This document shows positions 5,142-6,590 of a stretch of DNA of 6,590 nucleotides, piece by piece. The notes beneath the pieces are model-generated. The model was given only the letters and a program-made list of their open reading frames with translations. It was not told the DNA's origin and ran no database searches. The stretch is from an uncultured Eubacteriales bacterium (GTDB taxonomy: Bacteria > Bacillota > Clostridia > Oscillospirales > CAG-272), in assembly GCA_934500855.1 (NCBI GenBank), contig CAKSUH010000092.1, positions 1-6,590 on the forward strand, in the 5' to 3' direction. The position numbers were made by a program, and so were the translations under genes. The first letter of the stretch is position 1. Each line of letters opens with the position of its first letter.

Positions 5142-6158
5142 ATGGCTATTCTGATTACAGGGGGAGCGGGATTCATCGGCTCCCATACCGCGGTCGAGTT
5201 TCTGAATGCGGGCTACGATGTTGTGATTGCGGACAACTATGTCAACAGTTCTCCGAAGGTGCTGGACCGCATCAGGGAAATCACGGGGAAGGAATTCCGC
5301 GCTTATGAGGTCGACCTTTGCGACAAGGAGGCTCTGCGCCGCGTGTTCGTCGAGAATCCCGACATTGACTCTGCGATTCACTTTGCGGGTTTGAAAGCGG
5401 TCGGCGAATCGGTTATGCAACCGGGACGGTACTACTACAATAACCTTCTCAGCACGCTGAATCTGGTGGAGCTGATGGCGCAGTACAATGCCAAGCGCAT
5501 TGTGTTCAGCTCGTCCGCAACGGTCTACGGCTCGCCCAAGACCGTGCCGATCAAGGAGGACTTCCCGCTGTCCACGACCAACCCCTATGGCGAAACGAAA
5601 CTCATGATCGAGCGCATTCTCAAGGATGTCTGGTTCGCGGACAAGGACTGGAGCGTTTCCATCCTGCGGTATTTCAACCCCATCGGCGCGCACAAGAGCG
5701 GGCTGATCGGCGAGAACCCGCGCGGCATTCCGAATAACCTGCTGCCCTATGTTGCAAAGGTTGCGGCGGGACAGCTGCCCTTCCTGCAGGTATACGGCGA
5801 CGATTACGACACGCCGGACGGCACGGGTGTGCGGGATTATATCCATGTGGTCGACCTTGCCAAGGCGCACCTCAAGGCGCTCCAGAGAGCGGACCGGGTG
5901 ACGGGTGTGGAGTACTACAACATCGGCACGGGCGTGGGCTACTCGGTGTTGGATATCGTCCATGCGTATGAAAAGGCGTCGGGACTGAAAGTGCCTTACA
6001 AGATCGTGGCGCGCCGTCCCGGCGACATCGCAACCTGCTACGCCGACCCGACCAAAGCGGCGGAGATTCTGGGCTGGCACGCGGAGTTCGGCATTGAGGA
6101 TATGTGCCGCGACATGGCGAACTGGCAGAAGAAAAATCCGAACGGCTACGAGAACTGA
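5142..6158 (+). CDS. galE: UDP-glucose 4-epimerase
   Basis: GalE interconverts UDP-glucose and UDP-galactose in the cytoplasm using tightly bound NAD. The 338-residue length equals that of E. coli GalE. The Rossmann motif GGAGFIG (7-13), SSSATVYG (123-130, catalytic Ser125) and the NPYGETK segment with Tyr149 and Lys153 give a complete short-chain dehydrogenase catalytic set. RYFNPIGAH (176-184), GTGVRDYIHVVDLA (227-240) and RRPGDIATCYADP (291-303) are all characteristic of GalE. The gatekeeper position equivalent to E. coli Tyr299 is Cys299, which in other epimerases allows N-acetylated UDP-sugars to be used as well. The start is ATG at 5142, with AGAGG (5128-5132) 9 nt upstream. galM begins 12 nt after its stop, so the two genes are co-transcribed. 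Function is confident; dual specificity is inferred. Confidence 0.95.
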   Translation: MAILITGGAGFIGSHTAVEFLNAGYDVVIADNYVNSSPKVLDRIREITGKEFRAYEVDLCDKEALRRVFVENPDIDSAIHFAGLKAVGESVMQPGRYYYNNLLSTLNLVELMAQYNAKRIVFSSSATVYGSPKTVPIKEDFPLSTTNPYGETKLMIERILKDVWFADKDWSVSILRYFNPIGAHKSGLIGENPRGIPNNLLPYVAKVAAGQLPFLQVYGDDYDTPDGTGVRDYIHVVDLAKAHLKALQRADRVTGVEYYNIGTGVGYSVLDIVHAYEKASGLKVPYKIVARRPGDIATCYADPTKAAEILGWHAEFGIEDMCRDMANWQKKNPNGYEN

Positions 6159-6170
6159 GGGGGAATCCGT

Positions 6171-6590
6171 ATGATTACCAAGCATTATTTCGGAACGCTG
6201 GACGATGGTAGCGAGGTTTACTGCTACACGATGAAGAACCGCACGGGAATGACCGTGACCGTCTGCGAATACGGCGGAGCGGTGACGGAAATCCGCGTGC
6301 CGGACAAGTACGGTCGCTCCTCCGATGTGGTGGAGGGATACGATTCCCTGCGCGACTATGTGTTGGGGGACGGCTATCTCGGCGCTCTGGTCGGCAGAGT
6401 GGGCAACCGCATTGCGAACGGCAAATTTACGCTGGACGGCGAGACCTACACGCTCTACCGGAACAACGGAAAGAATTCCCTGCACGGCGGCAAGGTTGGC
6501 TTTTCGCACCGCCTCTGGAATGTCAAGCCCGTGGACGGAGAAGAGCCGAAGCTGGTGCTGACCCTGCATTCGCCGGACGGCGAGGAAGGG
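6171..6590 (+). CDS. galM: Aldose 1-epimerase (mutarotase), N-terminal 140 residues, cut by the right edge
   Basis: GalM interconverts the alpha and beta anomers of free aldoses such as galactose and glucose, feeding the Leloir pathway. The visible part carries the family's N-terminal pattern: VGRVGNRIANGKFTLDG (74-90) followed by NNGKNSLHGG (98-107). Arg80 and His105 correspond to conserved sugar-binding residues of the family. The later catalytic His and Glu lie beyond the window. The start is ATG at 6171, 7 nt after a GAGGGGG that overlaps the galE stop, so the two genes are tightly linked. Full-length members have about 340-350 residues, so roughly 40% is present. No stop interrupts the frame up to the edge. 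The mutarotase family is sure; which aldose it prefers is not readable. Confidence 0.9.
   Translation, partial: MITKHYFGTLDDGSEVYCYTMKNRTGMTVTVCEYGGAVTEIRVPDKYGRSSDVVEGYDSLRDYVLGDGYLGALVGRVGNRIANGKFTLDGETYTLYRNNGKNSLHGGKVGFSHRLWNVKPVDGEEPKLVLTLHSPDGEEG

Noticed and set aside
5118..6569. A 483-codon open frame on the minus strand across galE and galM
   Set aside because: It is exactly antisense to two well-conserved genes, has no recognisable domain, and is rich in His/Arg/Val as expected from the complement of GC-rich codons. The real genes carry full motifs and ribosome sites.

Overview
The window looks like chromosomal DNA of a moderately GC-rich, low-oxygen-type Gram-positive bacterium, most likely a gut Clostridia member (Oscillospirales/Christensenellales-like). 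That placement is inference. It rests on strong Shine-Dalgarno sites, near-perfect sigma-A promoters, two TTG starts, a YesL/DUF624 membrane protein, a lipoprotein with a Thr/Pro/Glu linker, and a palindromic intergenic element of a style I remember from such genomes. No RNA gene, CRISPR array, transposase, phage gene or other obvious mobile gene was seen.

Left part, all on the minus strand. Positions 1-681 hold the N-terminal 227 residues of a YesL-like membrane protein, with its own promoter (713-741). To its right, read leftwards, is a compact operon: a Crp/Fnr-type regulator (3150-3815), a substrate-binding lipoprotein (2107-3126), an ABC permease (1340-2110) and an ABC ATPase (775-1347). 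The trio belongs to the nitrate/sulfonate/taurine (SsuABC/TauABC-like) superfamily, but the substrate cannot be read from sequence. The operon is driven by a consensus promoter (TTGACA, 17 nt, TATAAT). An 18-bp near-perfect palindrome covers its predicted transcription start, the expected place for autoregulation by the operon's own Crp/Fnr protein. A probable intrinsic terminator overlaps the end of the ATPase gene.

Right part, all on the plus strand and divergent from the regulator. A sugar-1-phosphate nucleotidyltransferase (4042-4956) is followed by UDP-hexose 4-epimerase GalE (5142-6158) and the first 140 codons of aldose 1-epimerase GalM (6171 to the edge). Together they suggest interconversion of galactose-type sugars through UDP-sugars. 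GalE carries Cys at the gatekeeper position equivalent to E. coli Tyr299, which predicts that it also accepts UDP-GlcNAc/GalNAc. The gap between the nucleotidyltransferase and galE holds a structured element with a 13-bp perfect hairpin, a second small hairpin and a 15-bp tandem duplication; it looks like a dispersed palindromic repeat.

Nothing here amounts to a clearly new biological system. The most informative signals are the regulator-transporter operon with its operator, the epimerase gatekeeper residue beside the unusual nucleotidyltransferase, and the intergenic repeat.
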